A program made the position numbers and the translations under genes. The notes beneath the pieces were generated by a model. The model was given only the letters and a program-made list of their open reading frames with translations, was not told the origin of the DNA and made no database searches. This document shows, one piece after another, positions 1-6,793 of a DNA stretch of 6,793 nt; position 1 is the stretch's first letter, and each line of letters opens with the position of its first letter. The stretch is from Pseudomonadota bacterium (GTDB lineage Bacteria > Pseudomonadota > Gammaproteobacteria > Enterobacterales > Enterobacteriaceae): positions 1 to 6,793 of the forward strand of contig JAFACP010000323.1 of NCBI GenBank assembly GCA_023425455.1, given 5' to 3'.

Positions 1-350
1 CGAATCGCCGCCATATCGCGCACCCCGTGGATCAGCGAGACGACGGACTTACCCACGCTCTCGCGCAGCACATCTTCCGTGACCACTTCGGCATCCGCCA
101 GCGGGAACAGCAGCGACGCCTGCAGCGTTTCGATATCCATACTCAGCATGGAGAGAATTTCGACCATCTCAATGCCGCGCCACAGCAGCAGCTCAGCATC
201 AGGGTGCCCCTGCGTTGTGCGCAGACAATAGGCCCAGGTTTCGGTTAAGCGTTCACACGACTGCTGGCTGGAAATTCCCAGACTTGCGATCCATTTTTGA
301 GGGTCAAACTCACCAGCTTTATTAAGATGTGCACTTCTTACCGCAACCAT
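1..350 (-). CDS. relA: RelA, GTP pyrophosphokinase / (p)ppGpp synthetase I, N-terminal part only
   Basis: RelA is the ribosome-associated enzyme that makes (p)ppGpp from ATP and GTP/GDP when uncharged tRNA enters the A site. The visible 116 codons start MVAVRSAHLNKAGEFDPQKW and continue through ETWAYCLRTTQGHPDAELLLWRG to LIHGVRDMAAIR, which I recognise as the RelA N-terminus. This part is the start of the degenerate, hydrolase-inactive HD domain. The synthetase, TGS and ACT regions lie beyond the left edge. The ATG at 348-350 is preceded by AAGGAG (357-362) with a 6-nt spacer, a strong ribosome binding site that fixes the start. The gene lies downstream of rlmD on the same strand, as in E. 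coli, with an ERIC repeat between them. Truncation is by the window edge only; there is no sign of damage. Confidence 0.97.
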   Translation of the reverse strand, partial: MVAVRSAHLNKAGEFDPQKWIASLGISSQQSCERLTETWAYCLRTTQGHPDAELLLWRGIEMVEILSMLSMDIETLQASLLFPLADAEVVTEDVLRESVGKSVVSLIHGVRDMAAI

Positions 351-356
351 CGTCCT

Positions 357-362
357 CTCCTT
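357..362 (-). promoter_or_regulatory. relA ribosome binding site
   Basis: AAGGAG on the minus strand, 6 nt before the relA ATG at 350. It is close to the Shine-Dalgarno consensus and supports this start. Confidence 0.85.
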
Positions 363-372
363 TTGGGACCAG

Positions 373-394
373 GGCCTGCCGAAGTCGGCAAGCC
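373..394 (-). other. Stem-loop in the relA leader
   Basis: Minus strand GGCTTGCCG, loop ACTT, CGGCAGGCC: a 9-bp stem with one G·U pair and a 4-nt loop. It is followed by CTGGTCCC and no T run, so it does not look like an intrinsic terminator for rlmD. If transcription starts about 7 nt after the TATAAT at 401-406, the RNA would begin at or next to the first base of this stem, giving relA mRNA a structured 5' end about 20 nt before the ribosome binding site. The structure is seen directly; the function is inferred. Confidence 0.6.
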
Positions 395-400
395 AAACTC

Positions 401-429
401 ATTATACCCGTCATACCTTAAGCTGCATG
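401..429 (-). promoter_or_regulatory. Candidate sigma-70 promoter for relA (TATAAT at the ERIC edge)
   Basis: On the minus strand a perfect TATAAT lies at 401-406. At 17-bp spacing the -35 hexamer is CATGCA (424-429), a poor match to TTGACA, and there is no extended -10 TG. The predicted start is near 393-395, about 45 nt upstream of the relA ATG. The first four bases of the box (TATA, 403-406) are the terminal bases of the ERIC repeat, and the last two come from the flanking DNA. E. coli relA is described as having promoters further upstream in and around rlmD; these could not be mapped here. Confidence 0.4.
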
Positions 430-529
430 TGCGTTAGCTGCATGCATTCACCCCGGCCACTTACCTGCGTAAGCGCCAGCGGATTCACGCGTTTGCCGCC
501 TTCCTGCCGCTCGAATTATTTAGGGTATC
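403..529. repeat. ERIC element (enterobacterial repetitive intergenic consensus / IRU), 127 bp
   Basis: The ends are inverted (TATACCCGTCATACCTTAAG at the left; the reverse complement of the right end begins GATACCCTAAATAATTCGAG). The length between these ends is 127 bp, the classic ERIC size. The core is an imperfect palindrome around TTACCTGCGTAA. Bases 467-488 match the widely used ERIC1R primer at 17 of 22 positions, and the reverse complement of 445-466 matches ERIC2 at 17 of 22, so this is a diverged but full-length copy. The right 45 bp overlap the 3' end of rlmD, including its stop codon at 485-487. The left end contributes to a TATAAT upstream of relA. ERICs are non-autonomous, MITE-like sequences that insert at TA; in transcripts they fold into long hairpins and, in Yersinia, have been reported to affect mRNA stability. 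No transposase is present. Confidence 0.93.
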
Positions 530-1825
530 AATATGTTCAAACAACACCATCGATTCCAGATGTCCAGTGTGCGGGAACATGTCCAGCATTGCCAGACGCT
601 GAATCTGGTAACCCGCGCCGATCAATACCTCGCTGTCTCTGGCAAGCGTTGCCGGGTTACAGGAGACATAGACCACACGTTCTGGCGCGAGTTTAATAAT
701 ATGCTGCATTACGCCCGGCGCGCCTGCACGCGCAGGGTCGAGCAGAATTTTGTCGAAGCCCTGACGGGCCCACGGCTGTCGGGTAACATCTTCCTCGAGA
801 TTCTGATGAAAGAATGTCACATTTTGCAACCCATTCTGTTGGGCGTTTTCCCGCCCTTTCGCCACCAGCGCCTCTACGCCTTCCACCCCGACAACGCTTA
901 ACGCCAGGCGGGCCAGCGGCAGGGTAAAGTTGCCCATCCCGCAGAACAGATCGAGCACCCGATCGGTGGGCTGAACATCCAGCCATGCCAGGGCGGTCTC
1001 GATCATCTGCTGATTAACGCCGTCGTTCACCTGGATGAAATCACGCGGGCTGAACGTTAAGCGTAGTCCGTTTGCCGCATACCAGGGGGCTTCTCCCGTT
1101 ACCTGTTCCAGTATCTCGCTTTGTGGCGCGAGGAAAAGCGCAAGCTCGTGGGAATGCGAAAACCGTTCCAGTTTTTCGCGGTCTTTTTTCGACAGCGGCG
1201 CCGTGTGGCGTAGCACCATCAGCGGGCCATTGTTTGCCTGGACCAGCTTCACGTGCCCCAGATGCCGAACCCCCTCAAGGGCCGCCAGGCAGGTGTGAAG
1301 CCCGGGAAGCAATGCCTCAAGATGGGGCACCAGAACAGGGCACTGGCGGATATCCACGATCTCGCTGGAGCTGGCCTGACGAAACCCCATCTCCAGACGC
1401 CCGGTTTTTGGCTGATAGTTAAGGCTCAGACGCGCGCGACGGCGATAGCCCCATGGCGTGTCGGCGATCACCGCATTCACGTCCTGTTTGATAAGCCGGG
1501 CCAGCGCGCGGCTTTTACTGGTCTGCTGCAGCGCCACGCTGGCATGCTGCAGCTGACATCCGCCGCACACACCGAAATGCGGGCAGCGCGGCGTAACGCG
1601 TTCCGGGCTCTCACTCAGGCGACGTTTCACCTTGCCCCGCGCATACTGGCGTTTCTCTTCCGTCAGCGTAATTTCTGCTCGTTCTGTTGGCAGCAAACCT
1701 GCTATAAACAATGTCTTACCATTGTGGCGTGCGACCCCCTGACCGAATGGATCGAGGTCTGTCGCTTCAACAGTTATGATCTGACGCGTCGTCACGCGTC
1801 GCTTTGCAGAGTAGAATTGCGCCAT
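485..1825 (-). CDS. rlmD: RlmD (RumA), 23S rRNA (uracil-1939-C5)-methyltransferase with an ERIC-derived C-terminal tail
   Basis: This SAM-dependent enzyme methylates U1939 of 23S rRNA at C5 and carries a [4Fe-4S] cluster. The 446-residue product begins [10 protein letters not shown]. An N-terminal TRAM domain (about 10-70) precedes the cluster cysteines C81, C87, C90 ([10 protein letters not shown]) and C162. The SAM-binding motif is [10 protein letters not shown] (291-300), followed by LLDPARAG (361-368), the nucleophile C389 in [10 protein letters not shown], and the catalytic base E424 in TGHLE. These numbers equal those of E. coli RumA. I chose the ATG at 1825, which gives the family start MAQFY; an in-frame GTG six codons upstream (1841-1843) lacks a ribosome binding site. 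E. coli RlmD has 433 residues. Here residues 433-446 ([14 protein letters not shown]) are read from the ERIC repeat, replacing the native end. The gene is divergent from barA and lies upstream of relA in the same direction. Confidence 0.97.
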   Translation of the reverse strand: MAQFYSAKRRVTTRQIITVEATDLDPFGQGVARHNGKTLFIAGLLPTERAEITLTEEKRQYARGKVKRRLSESPERVTPRCPHFGVCGGCQLQHASVALQQTSKSRALARLIKQDVNAVIADTPWGYRRRARLSLNYQPKTGRLEMGFRQASSSEIVDIRQCPVLVPHLEALLPGLHTCLAALEGVRHLGHVKLVQANNGPLMVLRHTAPLSKKDREKLERFSHSHELALFLAPQSEILEQVTGEAPWYAANGLRLTFSPRDFIQVNDGVNQQMIETALAWLDVQPTDRVLDLFCGMGNFTLPLARLALSVVGVEGVEALVAKGRENAQQNGLQNVTFFHQNLEEDVTRQPWARQGFDKILLDPARAGAPGVMQHIIKLAPERVVYVSCNPATLARDSEVLIGAGYQIQRLAMLDMFPHTGHLESMVLFEHIDTLNNSSGRKAANA

Positions 1826-1882
1826 CGCCTGAATTTTTCTCACATAAACAGAGTGACCCTAATTGTCCCATAACGGAACGCC
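1826..1882. promoter_or_regulatory. Divergent rlmD–barA intergenic region
   Basis: These 57 bp lie between the two divergent start codons, so the promoters of rlmD and barA must lie here or reach into the opposite coding sequence. I see no strong sigma-70 pair in either direction. For rlmD, GGGACA with TTTATG at 16-bp spacing is a weak candidate. The barA ribosome binding site is weak (GGA at 1875-1877, 5 nt before ATG). The rlmD start has only AGG two bases before its ATG, which suggests modest translation of both genes. Confidence 0.4.
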
Positions 1883-4663
1883 ATGACCAACTACAGCCTG
1901 CGCGCGCGCATGATGATTTTGATCCTCGCCCCCACCGTGCTTATCGGTTTGCTGCTGAGTATCTTCTTTGTTGTCCATCGCTATAACGATTTGCAAAGGC
2001 AGCTGGAAGATGCCGGTGCCAGCATCATTGAGCCGCTGGCCGTCTCCAGCGAATACGGCATGAACCTGCAAAATCGCGAATCCATTGGTCAATTAATCAG
2101 CGTATTGCACCGACGCCACTCCGAGATCGTGCGCGCTATTTCCGTCTACGACGAACACAACCGCCTGTTCGTCACCTCCAATTTTCACCTCAATCCTGAG
2201 GAGCTGAAAATTGCGGATGGCACCCCCTTCCCGCGCCATCTCACCGTACAGCGGCGCGGCGATGTCATGATCCTGCACACGCCGATCGTCTCGGAAAGTT
2301 ATTCACCTGATGAATCAGCGATGTCGGACGCTAAGGCCGGCAACAATATGCTGGGATATGTGGCGCTGGAGCTGGATCTCAAGTCCGTGCGGCTGCAACA
2401 GTACAAAGAGATCTTCTTCTCCGGGGTGATGATGCTGTTTTGTATCGGCATCGCGCTGATTTTCGGCTGGCGACTGATGCGCGACGTCACCGGGCCAATC
2501 CGTAACATGGTCAACACCGTTGACCGTATTCGACGGGGCCAGCTCGACAGCCGGGTGGAAGGCTTTATGCTCGGCGAGCTGGATATGCTGAAAAACGGCA
2601 TTAACTCGATGGCGATGTCGCTGGCGGCCTATCACGAAGAGATGCAGCACAACGTCGACCAGGCCACCTCTGACCTGCGTGAAACGCTGGAGCAGATGGA
2701 GATCCAGAACGTTGAGCTGGACCTGGCGAAAAAACGCGCCCAGGAAGCAGCGCGCATCAAGTCTGAATTCCTTGCCAATATGTCGCACGAGCTGCGTACG
2801 CCGCTGAATGGCGTCATCGGCTTTACCCGCCTGACGCTGAAAAGCGAGCTTAATCCGACCCAGCGCGACCATCTGCATACCATCGAACGTTCGGCCAATA
2901 ACCTGCTGGCCATCATTAACGACGTGCTGGATTTCTCCAAGCTCGAAGCCGGCAAGCTGATTCTGGAAAGTATTCCCTTCCCGCTGCGCTCGACGCTGGA
3001 CGAGGTGGTGACGCTGCTGGCGCACTCCTCGCATGACAAGGGGCTGGAGCTGACCCTCAATATCAAGAACGATGTACCGGACAACGTCATTGGCGACCCG
3101 CTGCGTCTGCAGCAGGTGATCACCAATCTGGTCGGCAACGCCATTAAGTTTACCGAAAGCGGCAATATCGACATTCTGGTGGAGAGACGCGCCATCAGTA
3201 ACAACAACGTGCAGATTGAAGTGCAGATCCGCGACACGGGCATCGGTATTCCCGAACGCGATCAGTCCCGGCTGTTCCAGGCTTTCCGTCAGGCGGACGC
3301 CAGCATCTCACGCCGTCACGGCGGCACCGGGCTGGGGCTGGTGATCACCCAAAAACTGGTCAAAGAGATGGGGGGGGATATCTCCTTCCACAGTCAGCCC
3401 AATCGCGGCTCGACCTTCTGGTTCCATATCAACCTCGACCTCAATCCCAATGTGCTGACCGACGGCCCGACCACCGACTGCCTGCAGGGGCTGCGTCTGG
3501 CCTACGTTGAACCCAATACCGCAGCGGCGCAGTGTACGCTGGATGTCCTGAGCACCACCCCGCTGGAGGTGATCTACAGCCCGACCTTCTCCGCGCTGGC
3601 GATCGATCATTACGATATTTTGCTGATGGGCATCCCGGTGACCTTTACCGGCGAGCTCTCCATGCAGCAGGAGCGGCTGGCGAAGGCCGCATCAATGACC
3701 GATTACCTGCTGCTGGCTCTGCCGTGCCACGCTCAGATCAACGCCGAAGAGTTGAAGAACGATGGCGCGGCCGCCTGTCTGCTGAAGCCGCTCACCGCGA
3801 CCCGGCTGCTGCCCGCGCTGCTGGAATATTGCCGACTCAGCCAGCCTGCCCTGCCGCTCGCCAGTGACGAACATAAGCTGCCCATGAGCGTGATGGCGGT
3901 GGATGATAACCCGGCCAACCTGAAGCTTATCGGCGTGTTGCTCGAAGATCAGGTGCAGCATGTTGCGCTGTGCGACAGCGGCGCGCAGGCGGTAGAGCAG
4001 GCCAAACAGATGCAGTTCGACCTGATCCTGATGGATATTCAGATGCCGGGGATGGATGGCATTCGCGCCTGCGAACTGATCCACCAGATGCCGCACCAGC
4101 AGCATACGCCGGTTATCGCGGTGACAGCGCACGCGATGGCGGGCCAGAAAGAGAAGCTCCTCATTGCCGGGATGAACGATTATCTGGCGAAACCCATCGA
4201 CGAAGAGAAGCTGCATAACCTGCTGTTACGCTATAAGCCGGGCCATATCGGCGGAAGCTTTCCCGCACCGGCGGTAGTGGAAGACGGGGGAAGTCATGCC
4301 AGCGCCACATTTGACTGGCAGCTGGCGCTGCGCCAGGCGGCGGGTAAACCGGACCTGGCCCGGGAAATGCTGCAGATGCTGGTGGCATTCCTGCCGGAGA
4401 TCCGCAACAAAGTGGAAGAGCAGCTGGTTGGCGAACATCCTGAAGACCTGCTGGAGGCGATCCACAAGCTGCACGGCAGCTGCAGCTACAGCGGTGTGCC
4501 CCGGCTGAAGAACCTCTGTCAGCTCCTCGAACAGCAGCTGCGGGCCGGTACGCCGGAGTCGGAACTTGAGCCGGAGTTCCTTGAGCTGCTCGATGAGATG
4601 GACAATGTGACCCGGGAAGCGGCCAGGCTCACCGGCAGCCAGGAGCCGGTTACGCGAGCTTAA
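1883..4663 (+). CDS. barA: BarA, tripartite hybrid sensor histidine kinase (BarA–UvrY two-component system)
   Basis: BarA is an inner-membrane sensor kinase that phosphorylates UvrY (SirA), which activates the CsrB/CsrC RNAs that sequester CsrA. The 926-residue protein has TM1 (about 9-31), a periplasmic region (about 32-176), TM2 (about 177-198), HAMP (about 200-252) and a coiled helix into the DHp domain, with H302 in [10 protein letters not shown]. The HATPase follows: N box NLVGNAIKF (N419), G1 DTGIGIP (451-457), F box LFQAFRQ, G2 GGTGLGL (480-486). A degenerate receiver-like segment (about 535-650) precedes the true receiver (D674, D675, phospho-acceptor D718 in [10 protein letters not shown]770) and a C-terminal Hpt domain (H861 in HKLHG). 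H302, D718 and H861 carry the E. coli numbers. The tail SQEPVTRA extends past the usual E. coli end near residue 918. A G8 run at 3370-3377 sits in codons 496-499. The frame is intact throughout. Confidence 0.98.
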   Translation: MTNYSLRARMMILILAPTVLIGLLLSIFFVVHRYNDLQRQLEDAGASIIEPLAVSSEYGMNLQNRESIGQLISVLHRRHSEIVRAISVYDEHNRLFVTSNFHLNPEELKIADGTPFPRHLTVQRRGDVMILHTPIVSESYSPDESAMSDAKAGNNMLGYVALELDLKSVRLQQYKEIFFSGVMMLFCIGIALIFGWRLMRDVTGPIRNMVNTVDRIRRGQLDSRVEGFMLGELDMLKNGINSMAMSLAAYHEEMQHNVDQATSDLRETLEQMEIQNVELDLAKKRAQEAARIKSEFLANMSHELRTPLNGVIGFTRLTLKSELNPTQRDHLHTIERSANNLLAIINDVLDFSKLEAGKLILESIPFPLRSTLDEVVTLLAHSSHDKGLELTLNIKNDVPDNVIGDPLRLQQVITNLVGNAIKFTESGNIDILVERRAISNNNVQIEVQIRDTGIGIPERDQSRLFQAFRQADASISRRHGGTGLGLVITQKLVKEMGGDISFHSQPNRGSTFWFHINLDLNPNVLTDGPTTDCLQGLRLAYVEPNTAAAQCTLDVLSTTPLEVIYSPTFSALAIDHYDILLMGIPVTFTGELSMQQERLAKAASMTDYLLLALPCHAQINAEELKNDGAAACLLKPLTATRLLPALLEYCRLSQPALPLASDEHKLPMSVMAVDDNPANLKLIGVLLEDQVQHVALCDSGAQAVEQAKQMQFDLILMDIQMPGMDGIRACELIHQMPHQQHTPVIAVTAHAMAGQKEKLLIAGMNDYLAKPIDEEKLHNLLLRYKPGHIGGSFPAPAVVEDGGSHASATFDWQLALRQAAGKPDLAREMLQMLVAFLPEIRNKVEEQLVGEHPEDLLEAIHKLHGSCSYSGVPRLKNLCQLLEQQLRAGTPESELEPEFLELLDEMDNVTREAARLTGSQEPVTRA

Positions 4664-4694
4664 CCGGCCTGCAGGCCAACATCGCAGGCCCGGT
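4663..4694. other. Hairpin between convergent barA and garK (REP-like or bidirectional terminator stem)
   Basis: ACCGGCCTGC (4663-4672) pairs with GCAGGCCCGGT (4684-4694) with one bulged base, around an 11-nt loop. It lies in the 40-bp gap between the barA stop (4661-4663) and the garK stop (4704-4706). No T run follows on either strand, so it is not a classical intrinsic terminator. The GCAGGCCCGGTAAGGCGGCG part resembles REP-type palindromes common at convergent gene ends in enterobacteria. A barrier to 3' exonucleases is the simplest role, but this is inference. Confidence 0.5.
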
Positions 4695-4703
4695 AAGGCG
4701 GCG

Positions 4704-5849
4704 TTAACGCTGAAGCGCTTGTCCCGCTTGCAGCGTCGCCGCAATATTTCTTGCGGCCATGCGCACGTTTTCCCGGGCGTGGCTCAGCGCATCTTCTAAA
4801 GAGCAGACGCTATAAATCACGCTGAATACCGCGTCGATACCGTGCTGATGCACCACGCCAACGTCCGCCGTCAGGCTGCCCGCAATGCCGATCACCGGCT
4901 TGCCATAACGTTTCGCCACTTTTGCCACCCCAACAGGCACTTTACCGTGAATGGTCTGACTGTCGATGCGCCCTTCGCCGGTGATCACCAGATCCGCATC
5001 GGCGACCTGCCCGTCAAGGTGTAGCGCGTCGGTGACAATCTCAATCCCCTGGCGCAGCTGCGCGCCGCAAAAGGCGTACAGCGCCGCCCCCATCCCCCCG
5101 GCGGCACCGCCGCCAGCAAGATGTAAAACCTCGATATCCAGATCCCGGGCAATGATCCGCGCATAGTGCGCCAGCGCCTCGTCCAGCGTGGCGATCATCT
5201 CCGGCGTCGCCCCTTTCTGCGGCCCGAAAACGGCAGATGCGCCCTCCTCGCCGGTAAGCGGGTTCGTCACATCGCAGGCCACCTCAATCCGGCAATCCGC
5301 CAGACGTTTGTCGAGCCCGCTCACGTCAATGCGCGCCAGCTGCGCCAGCTCGCCGCCGCCGTAGCCGACAGGCTGATCCCGGTGATCCAGCAGCCTGGCG
5401 CCAAGCGCCTGAACCATACCGGCACCGCCGTCGTTGGTCGCACTACCGCCAATGCCGATAATGATATGCTTAACACCGGCATCCAGCGCGTGGCGGATCA
5501 GCTCGCCGGTGCCCCACGAGGTGGTCTTTAACGGGTTGCGCTGCGCAGGGGTGACCCGCTCGAGTCCGCTTGCTGCCGCCATTTCGATAAACGCGCTCTG
5601 CTCGTCACCGGATAGCCCGAAAAACCCCTCCACCGGCTCGCCCAGCGGCCCGGTGACGGGAACATGGACAATCCGTCCGCCGGTTGCAGCGACCATCGCC
5701 TCCACCGTGCCTTCTCCACCGTCCGCAACCGGGAGCCTGACATAGTTCGCCGACGGGAAGATGTCGCGAAAGCCCTCTTCTATCGCTGTCGCGACCTCAA
5801 GAGCACTCAAACTTTCCTTATACGAGTCCGGTGCGATAACAATTTTCAT
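4704..5849 (-). CDS. garK: GarK, glycerate 2-kinase
   Basis: GarK phosphorylates D-glycerate to 2-phosphoglycerate with ATP in the cytoplasm, the last step of D-glucarate/galactarate catabolism before glycolysis. The 381-residue product equals the length of E. coli GarK and belongs to the type-1 glycerate kinase family. Visible family motifs are MKIVIAPDSYKESLSA (1-16), VADGGEGTVEAM (41-52), FIEMAAASGLE (87-97), GIGGSATNDGGAGM (132-145), ACDVTNPL (191-198), FGPQKGAT (208-215), AGGGAAGGMGAAL (245-257) and VITGEGRIDSQT (288-299). By eye it is nearer to GarK than to the paralogue GlxK, for example in SATNDGGAGMVQALG and HQHGIDAVFSV. The ATG at 5849 has AAGGA (5856-5860) 6 nt upstream. In E. coli K-12 garK is in garPLRK; here it follows gudD on the same strand, suggesting a gud operon extended by garK. 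GlxK activity cannot be wholly excluded. Confidence 0.92.
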   Translation of the reverse strand: MKIVIAPDSYKESLSALEVATAIEEGFRDIFPSANYVRLPVADGGEGTVEAMVAATGGRIVHVPVTGPLGEPVEGFFGLSGDEQSAFIEMAAASGLERVTPAQRNPLKTTSWGTGELIRHALDAGVKHIIIGIGGSATNDGGAGMVQALGARLLDHRDQPVGYGGGELAQLARIDVSGLDKRLADCRIEVACDVTNPLTGEEGASAVFGPQKGATPEMIATLDEALAHYARIIARDLDIEVLHLAGGGAAGGMGAALYAFCGAQLRQGIEIVTDALHLDGQVADADLVITGEGRIDSQTIHGKVPVGVAKVAKRYGKPVIGIAGSLTADVGVVHQHGIDAVFSVIYSVCSLEDALSHARENVRMAARNIAATLQAGQALQR

Positions 5850-5902
5850 AAGCCATCCTTACGCATGTTAGCTACGTTAAGCATACACCTGCCCGGCTTG
5901 CG

Positions 5903-5930
5903 AAAATGCCGATTCCCGCAGGAACCGGCA
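5903..5930 (-). terminator. Intrinsic-terminator-like hairpin between gudD and garK
   Basis: On the minus strand TGCCGGTTCC (5930-5921) pairs with GGAATCGGCA (5916-5907) as a 10-bp stem with one G·U pair and the tetraloop TGCG. TTTT (5906-5903) follows directly. It begins 7 nt after the gudD stop codon (5937-5939). The T tract is short and interrupted by CG, so termination may be partial. It lies upstream of garK, so it could lower garK expression relative to gudD or act as a processing or 3'-protection stem. Confidence 0.6.
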
Positions 5931-5936
5931 ATACGC

Positions 5937-6793
5937 TTAACGCACCATGCAAGGGCGTTTATTGTCGAAGGTCCAGTCCGGGATCAGATACTGCATCGCC
6001 ATCGCATCATCGCGCGCGCCGAGGCCATGTTTTTGATACAGCTCGTGCGCTTTCATGACCTGATCCCTGTCCAGTTCAACGCCAAGCCCCGGCGTGGCAG
6101 GCACCTGCACCATACCGCCTTTGATTTCAAACGGCTGTTTCGTCAGACGCTGATTCCCTTCCTGCCAGATCCAGTGGGTATCAATTGCGGTGATGTTGCC
6201 CGGCGCGGCAGCGGCAACATGGGTAAACATCGCCAGTGACACGTCAAAGTGGTTATTGGAGTGCGAACCCCAGGTCAGGCCGAACGCGTGACACATCTGC
6301 GCCACGCGGACGGACCCCTGCATGGTCCAGAAGTGTGGGTCGGCCAGCGGAATATCCACTGACTGTAACGACAGGGTGTGTCCCATCTGCCGCCAGTCGG
6401 TGGCGATCATATTGGTCGCCGTCGGTAAGCCGGTGGCGCGACGGAATTCCGCCATCACTTCACGCCCCGAGAAACCCTGCTCTGCCCCACACGGATCTTC
6501 CGCATAGGCCAGCACGCCTTTCAGCTGCTTCCCAATCTGAATTGCTTCATCAAGCGACCAGGCACCGTTCGGATCCAGCGTAACGCGCGCCTGCGGGAAG
6601 CGTTTCGCCAGCGCGGTAATCGCCTCCGCCTCTTCGCTGCCCGCCAGCACGCCGCCCTTCAGCTTAAAGTCGTTAAAGCCATATTTTTCGTAAGCGGCCT
6701 CCGCCAGGCGTACCACCGCATCCGGGGTCATCGCCTCCTCATGGCGAATACGGTACCAGTCGCACGGCTCATCAGGCTGGCTCTGGTACGGCA
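5937..6793 (-). CDS. gudD: GudD, D-glucarate dehydratase, C-terminal part (residues about 163-446)
   Basis: GudD is an enolase-superfamily enzyme that dehydrates D-glucarate (and L-idarate) to 5-keto-4-deoxy-D-glucarate in the cytoplasm, using Mg2+. The reading frame is open to the right edge, so the gene is cut by the window. The visible part starts [21 protein letters not shown], which aligns with E. coli GudD from residue 163; 284 complete codons then run to the usual end NKRPCMVR. On E. coli numbering the KxK pair K205/K207 (FKLKGG), metal ligands D235 (LDPNGAW), E266 and N289 (TATNMI), D313 and the base H339 (GSHSNNHFD) are all present. This distinguishes it from GudX, the related protein that lacks full activity. 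An internal ATG at residue 183 is not the start, since homology continues upstream of it. gudX and gudP would be expected further to the right. Control by CdaR is known for E. coli gud genes and is assumed here. Confidence 0.96.
   Translation of the reverse strand, partial: PYQSQPDEPCDWYRIRHEEAMTPDAVVRLAEAAYEKYGFNDFKLKGGVLAGSEEAEAITALAKRFPQARVTLDPNGAWSLDEAIQIGKQLKGVLAYAEDPCGAEQGFSGREVMAEFRRATGLPTATNMIATDWRQMGHTLSLQSVDIPLADPHFWTMQGSVRVAQMCHAFGLTWGSHSNNHFDVSLAMFTHVAAAAPGNITAIDTHWIWQEGNQRLTKQPFEIKGGMVQVPATPGLGVELDRDQVMKAHELYQKHGLGARDDAMAMQYLIPDWTFDNKRPCMVR

Noticed and set aside
421..444. Direct repeat AGCTGCATG at 421-429 and 436-444, with the palindrome TGCATGCA (439-446), as a possible operator
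   Set aside because: Both copies lie inside the ERIC element and correspond to parts of its normal sequence, so the repeat structure explains them.
515..544. Promoter-like pair on the minus strand: TTGTTT (539-544) and AATAAT (515-520) with 18-bp spacing, reading toward relA
   Set aside because: The spacing is long and the -35 is only partial. The -10 lies in A+T-rich ERIC sequence where such matches are expected by chance.
1253..1873. Long open frame of 206 codons on the plus strand, opposite rlmD
   Set aside because: It is a shadow of the rlmD coding strand with no recognisable protein features; rlmD homology accounts for the whole interval.
2315..3243. Long minus-strand open frames opposite barA
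   Set aside because: The histidine-, glutamine- and serine-rich translations are typical of antisense frames of G+C-rich genes, and barA explains the region fully.
5087..5099. C5 and C6 runs in garK as slippage sites
   Set aside because: They are short, interrupted by AT, and encode the conserved Gly-Gly-Met-Gly motif, so composition explains them.
5868..5880. Imperfect palindrome TTAGCTACGTTAA upstream of garK as a regulator site
   Set aside because: It is only 13 bp with mismatched pairs, no second copy was seen, and I cannot tie it to a known CdaR site.
5883..5888. TATGCT on the minus strand as a -10 for a separate garK promoter
   Set aside because: No -35 resembling TTGACA is found at 16-18 bp, and the extended -10 TG is not correctly placed.

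Overview
The window is a chromosomal segment from a member of the Enterobacteriaceae. Proteins match the Escherichia coli counterparts closely, with catalytic residues at the same numbers. The moderately high G+C content, a diverged ERIC repeat and a garK gene beside gudD suggest an Enterobacter, Klebsiella, Leclercia or Lelliottia-like genome rather than E. coli itself. The genus cannot be fixed from this sequence alone.

Layout from left to right: the first 116 codons of relA (minus strand, running off the left edge); a 134-bp gap between relA and rlmD, filled mostly by an ERIC repeat that also covers the 3' end of rlmD; rlmD (minus strand); a 57-bp divergent intergenic region; barA (plus strand); a 40-bp convergent gap with a hairpin; garK (minus strand); an 87-bp gap with a terminator-like hairpin; and the C-terminal two thirds of gudD (minus strand, running off the right edge). 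No tRNA, rRNA, CRISPR array, phage gene or transposase gene was seen.

There are two functional groups. The relA–rlmD–barA block is conserved: stringent-response ppGpp synthetase, 23S rRNA m5U1939 methyltransferase, and the sensor kinase of the BarA–UvrY–Csr carbon-storage circuit. The gudD–garK block belongs to D-glucarate/galactarate catabolism. GudD dehydrates D-glucarate to 5-keto-4-deoxy-D-glucarate. An aldolase and a reductase outside this window then give D-glycerate, which GarK phosphorylates to 2-phosphoglycerate.

I see no new biological system here. The most interesting points are local. An ERIC element of almost exactly 127 bp has landed on the last codons of rlmD, gives RlmD a 14-residue ERIC-encoded tail, and its other edge completes a perfect TATAAT box upstream of relA. 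A G8 run lies inside the barA kinase domain. A terminator-like hairpin separates gudD from garK.
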